From Bettongia penicillata ogilbyi (lineage: Eukaryota > Chordata > Mammalia > Diprotodontia > Potoroidae): a stretch of 64,000 bases of DNA. The notes beneath the pieces are model-generated. The model did not search any database. It saw only the letters and a program-made list of their open reading frames with translations, and was not told the origin of the DNA. The position numbers were made by a program, and so were the translations under genes. The stretch lies in assembly GCA_023548195.1 (NCBI GenBank), contig JAJHZJ010000694.1, positions 3,068,501-3,132,500 on the forward strand, given 5' to 3'. Shown piece by piece: positions 19,561 through 31,139 of the stretch. Position 1 is the first letter of the stretch, and each line of letters starts with the position of its first letter.

Positions 19561-21515
19561 AGTAAAAATTACCACATAGAGGTATTATTTTACCTTATTG
19601 TATTGCTTCTTTACTTTTTTGTGTGTCATAGACCCTTTTGTTAGTTTGAAACCCCATAGACTCCTCAGTATAATATTTTAAATGCTTAAAATAAAGTTTG
19701 TACACTTATCATCATTTAAAATAGTTAATGAACTGTATGCGATACTTTAAATATTTTTGTGTCATAACTACCATTTTCCTATATCCTTTCCTTATGACTG
19801 TATATCCCTAGCAGTTAATTTTGGTCATTTGAACACATTCTCATAATTAGCAAAGAAAGTGTATTATTTCATATGAATATCTATCTATTTATCTATCTAG
19901 ATAATAATGTCTGATTAAGTTTCATAGATGAAGTCCAATAAGGATGCATGGTATAAAGGTGACTGTTATGGACCAGGTAAATTGTTACGTCCACTTATAA
20001 TTCAGAGCAATCATTTGACACCTTTTTTAGAGTTTGAATTTTTTTCGGTAATTGCTGCAATGTACCTGTGAAATTGTTTTAATTGCCTAGCAGAATGTGA
20101 GGTTTGCTGAATTGAAGGATTTTTATTGAAAAAGAAGCCCAACCAAATTATTTGTTCTGTTGCACTTAATTTTCTTCATGAATTTTTTGTCAATCATAAA
20201 ACTATCGTTTGAAAAAAATGAATAACACATTTATTGTTTGATTTTATTGAGTACCTTTATCCCTTAGTTACTGAGAGATTATTTAAGTAGGTTCTTGAGC
20301 CTTTGTGGGTGTGTGTATGTGTATAGACTGCTAGGTAGATAGACAGGCAGGCAGAGGCTGTTGAGTTAGAACTGAGTTCTTCCTTTGTAGTTTCTTTAAT
20401 CTGTATGCAAAGCTGGGCTGATTTAGACATTTGTTCAGATTTATCTAACCGTTCAAAATTTCTAAGTAAGAATACTTTGAAAAGAACATAAGATATTTTG
20501 GTACAGGTAAACTATTTAGTGACTAGCTAATGAAATCCCTTAAAGTTATTATAGTTTAAGTTCTCCAAGTATATAATACAGTGTATCCTTATGCAGAGGA
20601 TTAAGTAAAAAATTCATGTGACACTATAAGAAAAAAAAGAAGGGCATTTTAAGACTTTAGTTTCTAAGTTTCCATTTATTAAAACTGCCATCAAAGCAGT
20701 TACTGGATTTTTTCTTGAACTCTGACAAAGAAATCCTTGTTGTGCTTTACAGAGATTAAAATCCATCTAAATATTGTAATGTGTGCTGCTGCTTATTAAG
20801 TTTTTATTTAATACTTGGTAGCAGTCTACATTACTTTCATTAAGTGTAGCTGCTTCAACAGGATTTTTTAGTTGCTTTATCTTAAATATTTCTACTTTTT
20901 AACTAATTGTTCACATGAAAGAGTTTTATTGAACTCAGTACTTTTACATATTGAGAAGATAGCCATACTATGTGAGCATTTTGCTATGAGTAATAAATTG
21001 TAAATACTATGTGCCTGTGTGGAGTCAGGGGTCCTTAGCTAAATTTCCCCCACTCAGGAGTGTACAGAGAAACTTAAACTTGCTTGAATGTGTTTTAAAA
21101 GCTAGTGATATGGTCTGTGGCTACCTGAGATGCACTTTTTTTCATAAAGAATTTTTTTATATTATTAAAATATTTTAATTTTTTAATATGGCAAATATCA
21201 ACAGATATAACCTTCTTAAACACAAGCCCTTAGGAGGCTCCTAAATAATTTTAGGAGTGTAAAAGTGTCTGGAGCCCCAAAAGTCTAGGAACTGAAGAGT
21301 CTGCTAACAGAGTTGAATAAGTTTTAAGATGAGTAACTCAGATTATGTGAAGTTATTTTACCTTTAAGTTTAGAAATAATTTTGAGGTACTGACCTTGAG
21401 TCAGTCCTCATTTGAGGTTCTCCTTTTAGCAAATAGTAGAGGTGTACTGACTAAGCTTTAAGGGCCTGCGATCTTTTATGGGACTTTCCCATTTGGCTTG
21501 CAGTAGTAAGCTCCT
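19560..21515. other. Intron with no recognised repeat
   Basis: Nearly 2 kb without a recognisable transposon end, ORF or RNA gene. Contains a short (TCTA)n-like tract at 19880-19906. It is one of the longest repeat-poor stretches of the window. Confidence 0.5.
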
Positions 21516-21519
21516 GTGT

Positions 21520-21650
21520 GTATCATCTCCTCTTTTAGAGAGTGAGCTCCTTGAGAGTATGCACTGACTTGCTTTTCTATTTGTATCTCCAGCTTAGCAT
21601 AGCACTTTTCCCCTAATAAATGTTATTTCATTCATTCATTTACTCCTGGG
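21520..21650 (+). repeat. L2 3'-end fragment
   Basis: agtgagctccttgagagtat, then ttgtatctccagcttagcat, then ctaataaatgttatttcatt: a sense L2 terminus followed by an attc repeat. Confidence 0.6.
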
Positions 21651-22455
21651 CACTATAGAAATAGCATAAATAGTACATTCCTTTGACTGCTGTAGCAAAA
21701 CTAAGCAAACTCTCCTTCCTTAAAAAAAAAAAAACAAACTTAAGTGTCATTGTAGAGTTTAGTAATTTTAAATATACAGATTAAAAATTGGCAGGATAAT
21801 TGTGGGGTACTAAAAATTTCCATTTTGTTGACCTGAAAAAATAGCTTTATAATATTTATGTTTGCTGTTATACTTTGTTTATGAAAAAGGAAGGTAGTTT
21901 TTCAGTGTAAATTCACATGCTTATACTGTTTCAGGAAAAAAATGGTACAAGAATGTGCTCTAAAGTTTCATGAATTACTTCATTCATTGCATCTTAGGTC
22001 ATTCTAAACCACTTTTTAGAAGAGATAATTGAATTCTGCAGGAAGGAAGAATGCATTGGTATGTAGTAGTGATTGTCAGTTTTTATAGACAAATATATTT
22101 ATATGCCATTACTTTTTTTTACGTGCCTTAGTAGTTCCTGGGATAGAAGCAAGCAACTGCTTTAGTTTTCCAACTGGTGTCATATGATAGGTGGTGTTTT
22201 CTTGGACCCTATGCAAGAGTGGGTTTCCTTTTAACAACAGAAGGGGGAGGAAAGATTAAATGGGAAGAGAGGTTTTATTACCAGCACCTGAAACAGTTTC
22301 ACTTTTTGTATTAGTCACACAGTGGCTTACTTTATCTGACTGCATTTGCCATTAAGCATTTTGCCTGGAGTGAAAAATAATTGTAGAAGTCTTATCTGGA
22401 GGATCGTTAAAGATCCCTGATAAGTTATATATCATGGCTTCTACACTAAAGTGTA
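21650..22455. other. Intron, nothing recognised
   Basis: AT-rich, with an A run at 21722-21733. No repeat or gene recognised. Confidence 0.45.
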
Positions 22456-22466
22456 CGTATATACTT

Positions 22467-22782
22467 GGGCAGCTACGTAGTGCAGTGGATAAAGCACCAG
22501 TGCAGGCATCAGGAGGACTTGAGTTCAAATCTCACTTCAGACACTTGACACTCACTAACTGTGTAACCTTGGGCAAGTCACTTAACCCCGCTTGCCTCAT
22601 CCTGGGTCATCTCCAGTCATCCTGATGAATATCTGGTCACTGGATTCAGATGACTCTGGAGGAGAAGAGAGGCTGGTGACCTGCACAGCCCTGCCTCACT
22701 CAAAACAAAGTCAAGTGCAAGTCATGTCATCATTTGTTTGATGGCATGGTCTTCTTTGGCAACAAAAGATGAACACACACAC
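22467..22782 (+). repeat. CORE-SINE with RTE-like tail, full length, sense
   Basis: The tRNA-related head begins gggcagctacgtagtgcagt and is followed by the B-box-like gagttcaaatctc, the CORE (ttgggcaagtcacttaaccc), and a long RTE-like tail (gaggctggtgacctgcacag, gtcatgtcatcatttg, tggtcttctttggcaac) ending in gaacacacac. An 8-bp duplication atatactt flanks it at 22459-22466 and 22783-22790. Related to, but distinct in tail from, the SINEs at 8.7 and 51.7 kb. Confidence 0.85.
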
Positions 22783-22794
22783 ATATACTTAAAC

Positions 22795-23600
22795 TCCAAG
22801 GATCCTTGATTCGATTTGATTCTATCTATTCTATGTAACATCTACAACAGATTATAACTCTTCTAGGCCTTAGTGTAATAGTTAGTAGCCCCAGAATTCA
22901 TCACCTTGAGACAGTGTCAAATGAGGTCATATTTTTAAAAAGCATCTGACATGTATAATGAGATGTTTAAAAAGTCTGAGGCATAATTTTTGGGTAATTT
23001 AATAATTTTATTAATAAGGCTACCATGTTTATTAATTAAAAAGAAGTCAGTGGCATTCTTGAATGCCTAAGAACTTTGTAGTGGTGGGCTCACAGTTTAT
23101 ATGCTCTTGGAAGAGCAGGCATTCCTAAGGGTGACAATCAACTCTGGTTTCCAGTTAATGAGAGAATGAATATTACAGTGGGGAACTGGATCTTCCAGTG
23201 AGGGTTTTGAGGTACTTGACTTGGATCACCCAAGTCTTGGTCAAAGAGACATCAGTTTCCATACTACCTCTTTGACGAAAAGAGTCCACATTTTTCCAAA
23301 CCCATCTGAGTAAACACAATGAGCAGGAATCCATCCATTAGCTTAATCTTAGAATTTCTTTTACTGTCTGATTAGATCTTTAGCCTGGATAAGTCTTTGC
23401 CCAAGATTTCCCACACTAGTTGATTTCTAGATGAGGAAGTAGAAAAGGAGAAAAACTTGGACATGATTCAATAATTAGTTGTTCAATACAAGAGAGAAAT
23501 AATAATTTCTCTTAATAAGGAGGTATACAAATATTTATTCTTTTCCTCTCCCTAGCAGGTAACCTCAGCACATTTACCTTGGTCACTTCGAATACTCTCC
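22795..23600. other. Intron, nothing recognised
   Basis: Unassigned intronic sequence. Confidence 0.4.
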
Positions 23601-23604
23601 CTTA

Positions 23605-23710
23605 TTGGACTACAATCAATCAATCAAATGACAAGTATTCATTAGGCTTTGTTGTCCTAGGAAAACAAAGAAAGACAGAAATATTCCCTGCTCTCAAGTC
23701 GTTTGCATTC
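23605..23710 (-). repeat. L2 3'-end fragment, antisense
   Basis: aatcaatcaatcaaatgaca, then agtattcattaggctttgtt, then ctgctctcaag: reverse complement of the L2/MIR terminus. Confidence 0.5.
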
Positions 23711-24480
23711 TTAGGAAATGATTCCATATGTAGGACCTACCCAAGCTTGTGTTCCACTGGTATAGCCTTGGAGAATCCAAGATGATCTCTGTTCCTTGAT
23801 GAGTATGAATTTATTTTGTTTTGGTTGCAAGAAATTGAGTCTTGTAAAAATAACCAAGGAACAAATGTAGTGGGGTCTTTTTAATGGATTGTAATTTTTA
23901 CCCAGTTGTATGACTTTGAGGATGTAGTCTGCTGTAGGGTATGGTTTGTGAAAGCCTACTTGTTTACCTTCTTGTGTTGTCCTTAAGTATGCCCTCACAA
24001 ATATGTTTGGATTATTCACGTGAAGATTATATTCTTGGCACATATGTAGATCATTCTTATAAAGTTTATTTTAGAGATAAGAAAGGAGTTATATGGTCAC
24101 TAGTTGATGACCTTTTAATTGTCTTTTGGGGGATATAATAACCCTCTTATTTTTCCCCAATAATTTGATCTCTTCTACCATTTTAGATATGTGGAAAATT
24201 GATACTTAAGTACCTTCAAAATTATATTGTTGTCCAGGACAGATTTTGTTCTATATGTATTTATTTTGATGGAGGAGATTTTCTCAACTTTGTCTTTTAG
24301 CCTTAATTTATCCTTTCTTTTATTTTAACTTTAACATAGATGGGTGATGAAGAAATGACCCCTATATTGGAACCTATTTGTTTCCATTTTGTCAACTTGT
24401 AGTTGGTAATATTTTTGGAATTTTTTTTTGTTCGCATTCCATTACTTCTTACTTTCTTGATGAAATGAATATTGGTGATG
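23710..24480 (-). repeat. RTE/BovB-type LINE reverse-transcriptase remnant
   Basis: The minus-strand frame at 23711-24043 carries a decayed RTE-clade reverse-transcriptase block: VGFHKPYPTADYILKVIQLG corresponds to the family's GF-K-YST-DHI---NQLIE motif, followed after frame drift by LQGYTSGTQAWV, equivalent to the IY-GA-A-V motif. The YEKAFD segment is destroyed. RTE LINEs are the presumed enzyme source for the SINEs here that share RTE-like tails. Extent beyond the 23.7-24.04 kb frame is a guess. Confidence 0.5.
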
Positions 24481-24564
24481 TGTAAATTTAAGGCTTCTGG
24501 CTGTTTTGAAAGTCTTTGACCATTTTTCCTTTCTTAATCCTGAGTCACATTTTCTTTTTTTCTG

Positions 24565-25260
24565 CTTGCTAAAAACTTAATTATTTTTTAGTTTTCAACA
24601 TTTGCTTTTATGTGATTTTGAGTTCTAAATTTTCTTCCCCTTCCCAAGATGACATGTATAATTATATTAAGCATATTTTCACGTTAGTCATGTTGTGAAA
24701 GAAGAATTATAACAAAAAGGAAAAATGATGAGAAAGAAAAAACAAAGAACAACATGAGAAAGAGAAAATCGTATGCTTTGATCTGCTTTCAGGCTCCATG
24801 ATTCTTTCTCTGGATGTGGATAACATTTTTCTATCAGAAACCTTTTGGAATTGTCGTAGATCATTGCATTGCTGAGAAAAACTAAGTATCAAAGTTGCTC
24901 ATAGCATAATATTGCTGTTCCTCTGTGCAGTGCTCTCACTGTGTATATGGTATACAGTGCCATATATGGTATACACTTCACTCAGCATCATCAGTTCATG
25001 CCAGTCTTTCCAGGTTTTTCTGAACTCCACCTGCTATCACTTCTTATGGAACAATAGTATTCCATTATATTTGCATCCACATTTGATGGGCATCCTCTCA
25101 ATTTCCGGTTCTTTGCCACCATGAAAAGAACTGCTATCCATATTTCTGTATCTGTGGTCCTTTTCCCATTTTTATGATCTCTTTGGGATACTTTGCACAG
25201 TTTGACTACCCTTTGGGCATAGTTCCAAGTTGTTTTCCAGAATGGTTGGATCAGCTAAAC
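24565..25260 (-). repeat. 5'-truncated L1, antisense
   Basis: Minus strand holds the last ~110 codons of ORF2 (ending near 24.95 kb) and the L1 3' UTR down to an A-rich end near 24575. Marks include agttttcaacatttgctttt, cacgttagtcatgttgtga, and cattttgcatccacat-type ORF2 sequence up to ccagaatggttggatcag at 25255. Confidence 0.75.
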
Positions 25261-26665
25261 TGTATTTTCCAAAAATTTTCTAAATCATTCTGTTCTGTTT
25301 TCATCTCATTGAAGTAACTGAATGTTATATACTGATTGACTTAGGAGCACTTTATCAACATTAATTTCTTCATAGAATTTCTTTCTCTCTTTAAGTTCCC
25401 TTGTTTGTCTGATCCACCCCCCCCCCCCCCCCCCCCCCCCCCTTAGGAGAAGATTTGTAGTAGGGCATAGACAAAAATCACATATAATGATCAGAAATGG
25501 ATGGTTTGCCAGTTTCATTGTTGGAGAAAGTACTGTATTTCTGATTCCTTTCCTTTTGTTGGGGAGTCCCACCCTTCAGGCCTGGACCTTGGAGCTACCT
25601 TAGCCTCTTTCTACCTTGGTGTATTCACTTTTTGCTGGCTATAGTTTCAGTTCCCAGGGACTTGGAAGTAGGGGAGAAGGAGGGACAGAACTGGCCCCAG
25701 CTTGTTACTAACTAGTCCCTTTTCTTTCAAGACCATTGGATCTCCCACTCACAAGCTAATATCTTGCTCTAGTTAATGTCTTTTCTTTAGTTCTTTCTAT
25801 ATTTCTACTTCCTCCACACAGGAATAGGGGGAAGCATTGAGTTCCATTGCTGGTTGCTACATAAAATGTGAGCACAGGTGCACTTTGTTTTAGTGGAGAC
25901 TGCAGTAGTACCAGCAAGGAATTGCTGAGTGAATCACAGAGCATAAGCCTATGGATACTGTTGTGCAAAGTGTGAGGGCTGATTGGGAATGTGGTGAAGT
26001 GATCTTATATTAAGGATTACTCTTCTCTGCCTTCATCAGGTTGTTACTTCCCCAGGGTTCTTGATGTTTTAATCTATGGAGACCTTTTGCTCATAGTTCT
26101 TATTTTGAAGAGTTTTGAGAATTGTTGAGGATAAGAGAATCTGTCTAGTTGTCCATTTTTTGATCCTGGGACCTCGAAGCTGTAAAGACCATTTTACTGC
26201 AAAAATATGCCTCTGAGTGAAAGCTGCTGGCAGACCAGACCTCAGAGAAGAATCCAGGTCTTTGTATTCCTGAGCCATTGTTCTTTTAAACTGTCTGCTG
26301 TTGCATTCCCAAGTTAATAACTTAGTGAAGAAAATCATAAGAAGTAGGTAGACATTAAATAAATGTCTTAGATCAGTATCATACTCACCTCTTGTGCACA
26401 GAACTCCCAGACTCCCAAGTGAAGTTAGAACCAGATTAAGATGTAATTGGAAAATGTTTAAGAAAATAAAAAGATAATACTACACAGATAATGTTAATTT
26501 GTTTTTTTTTTCAGTTAATATGCAGTCCACAGGGATCATTTCTATTTGGGTTTTGCACCACTTTCTTAGACATTTATTTAAAGTCTCTTTGGTGTAGTTG
26601 GTTAGTGATATAAAACTACTATAAATTTTTTAGAAATATATAATGATTTAAAGGATTAAGAAAGG
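25260..26665. other. Intron with a poly-C tract, otherwise unassigned
   Basis: No repeat family or coding frame recognised apart from the C run at 25417-25442. Confidence 0.4.
25417..25442. repeat. (C)26 homopolymer
   Basis: Twenty-six uninterrupted C residues: G26 on the other strand. Such a tract can form quadruplex or i-motif structures and is prone to length errors in sequencing. Confidence 0.9.
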
Positions 26666-26669
26666 ATTT

Positions 26670-27295
26670 CTTGGTGTTGTGACAATTAACAGTACTTAAT
26701 TTTTATGTGCTTATGTCATGCATTTTGCAAAGATAAAAATGAAAACAGTTCCAGTTCTCATGGAGTTTATGGTCTTATCGGGGGAGAGTCTACATATATA
26801 AAAATATATACAAAACATATAAAAGGTTATTTTTGGGAGAAATGCACGAGCAGTTAGGTGACTCAGAATAGGTCATACCTAGAACGTGGCACTTGAGCTA
26901 AACTTGAGAGGAAACTTAGGAATACTGATAGATGTGAAGGGGAAAGTGCTTTCAAAGTATGAGGGATAGCAACTGCAAAGCCATGAAGTTGGGAGATATG
27001 GGATCCAGTAGATGAGCAATAACAAGAGGTCAGTGTGGCTGGATGGCAGCGTATGTGAGGATAGTAACGGGCAAGAAAATAGGAAAGACAGGAAGGAAGC
27101 ACATGGTGAAGGACTTTTAGATGATGAACAGAAAAGTTTATGTTTCTTATAGCTAGTTAGGCTATCAGTTTGACAGTATTGGAAAGGATGGGTTGGAGAG
27201 AGGAGACACGAGGTAGGGAAACCAATTATTACAGGAATCTTTTGCAGTAGTCTAGATGAGAGGTGATGGCCTCAAGTTGATAGGTGTCTATGTGA
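26670..27295 (-). repeat. L2 3' region, antisense
   Basis: Antisense L2: agttccagttctcatggagt, then gcaactgcaaagccatgaag, then ggtcagtgtggctggatgg, then gttttatagtagtctagatg-like aatcttttgcagtagtct. Interrupted by stops; it parallels 45.1-45.65 kb. Confidence 0.65.
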
Positions 27296-27297
27296 GT

Positions 27298-27415
27298 GAA
27301 ATATATATATATATATATATAATATGTATATATTAATATACTTATATGTGTATATATGTTAATATATATGATATACATATAAAGATATATATATATAAAT
27401 ACTGTAATTAATTAT
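27298..27415. repeat. (TA)n-rich simple sequence
   Basis: Imperfect alternating AT (atatatatat, tgtatatatg, gatatatatata). Likely grown at the end of the L2 fragment. Confidence 0.85.
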
Positions 27416-28550
27416 AGCAAAAGATGTTACAAAGTATAAAGAATGAGGGAAAATTATTAGGTTTGGAAGTTAAGAGATCACAGGATTTATTTATGTTAGG
27501 GAGTTAAAGGATAGAGACAGATGTAGAAAACGTTAAATTATGGAGAAAGTAGCTTTTCTTATGATACTAGTGCACCCCTGAATTATTTTCCATTAAAAGT
27601 TGGATTGAATCTGTTTTATTAAAGTGTATAGTATTTGTCTAAGACTGTCTAAGGCTATCTCCTTTGTATATAATTGAATAGGACACAAAAGTCACTATTC
27701 ATTTACCTTATGGATTTGAAATAAAACAGCCTTGGAAGTCCTTAACCTAAGGAGCTCATTTATGTAGTGCTTCATAGAATCTGAAGTAAATCAGAATATT
27801 TACTCTAAAATGTGATTTGCAGTATAATATGTGACAAGAACATTAGTTTTTGATAGGAAAAGAACTAAAATATGCAGAAAATTTTAACTTTGAAACTAAG
27901 AGTTAAATTTTAAAACAATCATTAGCTCAAATAAAAATTGAGAGGAAGAAAAAGCACAGTGGAATTATTTATGAAAATCCTAATCATGAGAATCAGAAAT
28001 AACTTAGTGCAGTAAGCCAAGTTCTTAGCAGTTAATGATGTTGTGAGTTATTAGTAGAATACAGTCATTAGTTTGGTATTGGGGTCAGTCTAGATAGACT
28101 GATTTCTTTCTCATTTTTCGTTACCTTACCTGAAATTTGCCAGTTTTTGTTAAATGCAGCCCATTTTTCCTTAAGTAGGAGGTAAATAAACTTCAGTAGC
28201 AATCCTAACAGGTTTACTTTTCAACTTAATTTTTCAAAATCTGTTGTATATAATGACAATGTAGGCTGTAATTGACTTGTAATGACTGGATCAGCTTTAG
28301 AATATGGACAGTTGTGAGTTGAAATATGAGTTAATGAAGCAACATCCGGTATATAATTAAATTATTTTGTAGACAGTTTAATTAGTTGAAAAAAATCTTA
28401 TTGATTTGTTTTCTTTTTAGTGTTTTGTGTCCATTCCTCTTTTTTTCCATTCCTGCTATCACCATTGTGCCTACCTTATAAGATATAAGATCATTATAGT
28501 TCAGGTAATTTTCTAAGTTCATTCTTCTATGCATGACTGTTATTAAAACA
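27415..28550. other. Intron, nothing recognised
   Basis: AT-rich and repeat-poor. No gene or RNA seen. Confidence 0.45.
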
Positions 28551-28554
28551 AACA

Positions 28555-29045
28555 ACTAGCCTCCAGAAGCTCATCATTGCTTATCAAATAAAGCTCAAAC
28601 ATCTGACCTTAGCATTTAAAGACATAGTAGGTTGTAGAGTAACAGATATGAAAGTAAGTAGATAGTAAGAAATAAGACCAGAGAGATTGGTGCCTGAGGA
28701 GACTGAAATATGTTTGGCAGGAAAACATTTTAAGGGAAAGATTTTGAAAAAAAAATGAAAGCCTAGAAATGGATCTGCTTGTTAGGTGCAGTGCTAGAGC
28801 TATATTTCCTACATAGTTTGACTCTAATGTACTTGTCTAGCCTGCTTTCTTAATAGCATCTGGTATTCTTTTTTGTAGTGAATTATACTTTGCTCCATCA
28901 GCAGATGCCCTCTCCTGTTTCTGTTCATTTTCTTATGCTATCCCCCAGTTCTTGGAATAAGACTTCCTTCTTCTGTATTTTGAAATCTCTGTTTTCTTCA
29001 TAATCCAATCCAAATGCCTTCCTTGAGTTTCTCTTGTCCTGGTAT
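28555..29045 (+). repeat. L2 3' end, decayed, sense
   Basis: Sense L2 blocks: agctcatcattgcttatcaa, then aataaagctcaaacatctg, then ccttagcatttaaagacat. After about 150 unassigned bases comes cccagttcttggaataagac, then caatccaaatgccttccttg. Confidence 0.5.
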
Positions 29046-29309
29046 GGGAAGATAGATTGAAATACCTTTTGAAATTAGTAATAGATTTAGTACTATAAGA
29101 GCAGATGAAAGTATTTCTTTTAAGAGATATTGAACACTATTTAGTAAGCAGTGATATATTTTTAAATATCTTGAAACACTGGTCTCGAAGTTTACCAACT
29201 ATTTTCACATTGGTGTCTCTAGGTGAATGAATGGTGCAGTGATTGGAAATGAATGATAGATTACTGAATAATAGTTATTTTGTTGCATATTTACATTTGT
29301 ACTTTTCAT

Positions 29310-29480
29310 TTGGAAATTAGACTCACAGAATGTTATAGTAAAGCAGAGCCTTGTTTTTTATTCTTATAAAATTATTCTTCCAATCATCTAGCTTAACTCT
29401 CATTTTGTAGATGAGGAAACTGAGATAGAGAGGTTGAGTTATTCAGGTCATAGTAAGTAGTTATTTGCAGGCATAGAACA
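29310..29480 (-). repeat. MIR-family SINE, antisense
   Basis: cacagaatgttatagtaaag, then ccaatcatctagcttaactc, then tagatgaggaaactgagata. Same variant as at 4.26 kb. Confidence 0.6.
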
Positions 29481-29514
29481 AGATTTCTGAACTCTGAGGC
29501 CAATATTTTCCACT

Positions 29515-29765
29515 ATTATTATGGTACTCCTATCATAATAATATCTATTTCAAATATTATTTCATTTTTGTCCTCTTAACCATCCTGGGTGGTAGGTTCT
29601 ATTGTTATCACCCTATTTTACATAATGAGAAAACCGAGGCACAGAAGAGTTAAATGATACTTACACAGGGCCACATACCTAGGAAGTATCTGTCATTTTA
29701 TTTAAACTCAGGTCCTCTAACTCCGTGCTCAGAACTCTGTGCCTTGTGTTACCAGGTGCCATATC
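29515..29765 (-). repeat. MIR SINE, antisense
   Basis: ttgtcctcttaaccatcctg, then gtaggttctattgttatcac, then gagaaaaccgaggcacagaa, then actcaggtcctctaactccg, then gtgccttgtgtt: a near-complete antisense MIR. Confidence 0.7.
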
Positions 29766-29769
29766 CTCT

Positions 29770-30500
29770 AATTGCAGGCCATTTTGATGTCCAGAAAAAA
29801 AAGTAATACACTTTGTTAATTTCATTGGTATCAAACAGTATCTTACACTCAGTAAAAACTTGTGGTTTTTGCATGGTTAAAATAAAATGTTTTTTTAGAA
29901 TGTTAGTCCAGAAGACTCACGGTAATCATATTTCTCTACAAATTATGTCCTTTTTGTTTGAAGTAGGTTGAACATATTTCACAATTCAAAGGTATAGATT
30001 TTACTCTTTAGAAATTGTATTTTAGATCTTTCAAAGCAGTAGTTTATTTTTAATTTTTCAGATAGTTTTTTAATAACATCAGAAAACTAGATCATGATTT
30101 TGTTATTTCATTTGTTAAAATTAATTGCAGCAGAAGGTAGACTGTTTACAACTGGACAAATTAATCATGAATACTGTATTTGGGTGACATATGTCCACTA
30201 ATGCCTTCTTACAGTATCTCACCATGACATGACAGTAGCAGAGTTTTTAAATATCCTACTAATAGAGTGTTCTGGGAATTCCTGTTAGACTTTGAGCATG
30301 TGCTTGATGATGTCTGTTGATGGAATATATTTGAGAGACTCATTACAAGGCTGCTGTCAGGGTGATGGAATTTATGGCCAGAGCAACTCTTAAACAAAGA
30401 GGTTTTTGTTTTTTTGTTTTTGTTTTTGTTTTTTGGTGGACAGAATGCCTATATCAATGAAAATTTAGAATCTTAAAGTACTGACAAAACTATTTCTTGA
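29770..30500. other. Intron, unassigned
   Basis: Includes a (GTTTTT)n tract at 30403-30435. The segment 30190-30400 has complex, non-AT-rich sequence (gacagtagcagagtttttaa ... gagcatgtgcttgatgatgt) that looks like a degraded transposon but was not identified. Confidence 0.4.
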
Positions 30501-30605
30501 AAGCTATTTAAAATGGCAGACAGTGGTCTGTGTTAGTATCTTTGCCAAGAAAACCCCAGATGTGGTCACGAAGTTGGATATAACTAAAACGACTCAACAA
30601 CAAAC
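30500..30605 (+). repeat. RTE-like SINE tail fragment
   Basis: tttgccaagaaaaccccaga, then gtggtcacgaagttggata, then actaaaacgactcaacaaca: the same tail as the SINE at 51.66 kb, without the head. Confidence 0.7.
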
Positions 30606-30884
30606 ACTTTTCATTGAATCATCCATTACCTGCATTTGTATGAGAGTATGGCTATAAAGTATTCTGTACTTAAAGATATTTTAAGAAGACCTAGTAACAA
30701 TTAAAGGCAGTTCATTGTATGAATGCCCATTTCAGAAACTGTGCAAAAGGCTTATCCTCTCATACATTGAAAGACATTACTAGTTAATTTGTGTTCTCTT
30801 ATTATTTTTGATTTGTAATAGTCTTTCATATGGTTTTTTTTAACATTTAAGTTGGCAGTTTTTGAGAACTGTTTATATCCTTTA

Positions 30885-31010
30885 AATCAAGGAATCCATA
30901 GATATTTATTGAATACCTTCTATGCTAGGCATTGTGCTTGGATTCTAGGGAAACAAATGTAAAACAGGCAGAAAATAAAGCCGGACGATTTTTGAAGAAG
31001 ACCAGGCCCT
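30885..31010 (-). repeat. L2 3'-end fragment, antisense
   Basis: catagatatttattgaatac, then cttctatgctaggcattgtg. Antisense L2 terminus. Confidence 0.55.
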
Positions 31011-31139
31011 TCTTAACCACCAAGTAAGAAATTGAGACAGGAGATAGGAATAAACAAGCAGGAAATGTTGACCACATTATCCTGGATTGAGAGAAACTTA
31101 TGAGACAAACCAAGAAAAGAGTAAATCTAAAACAAGTCC

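Noticed and set aside
22467..22560. tRNA gene (A/B-box-like sequence)
   Set aside because: The promoter-like boxes belong to the tRNA-derived head of a SINE; no cloverleaf with an intact anticodon arm was found.
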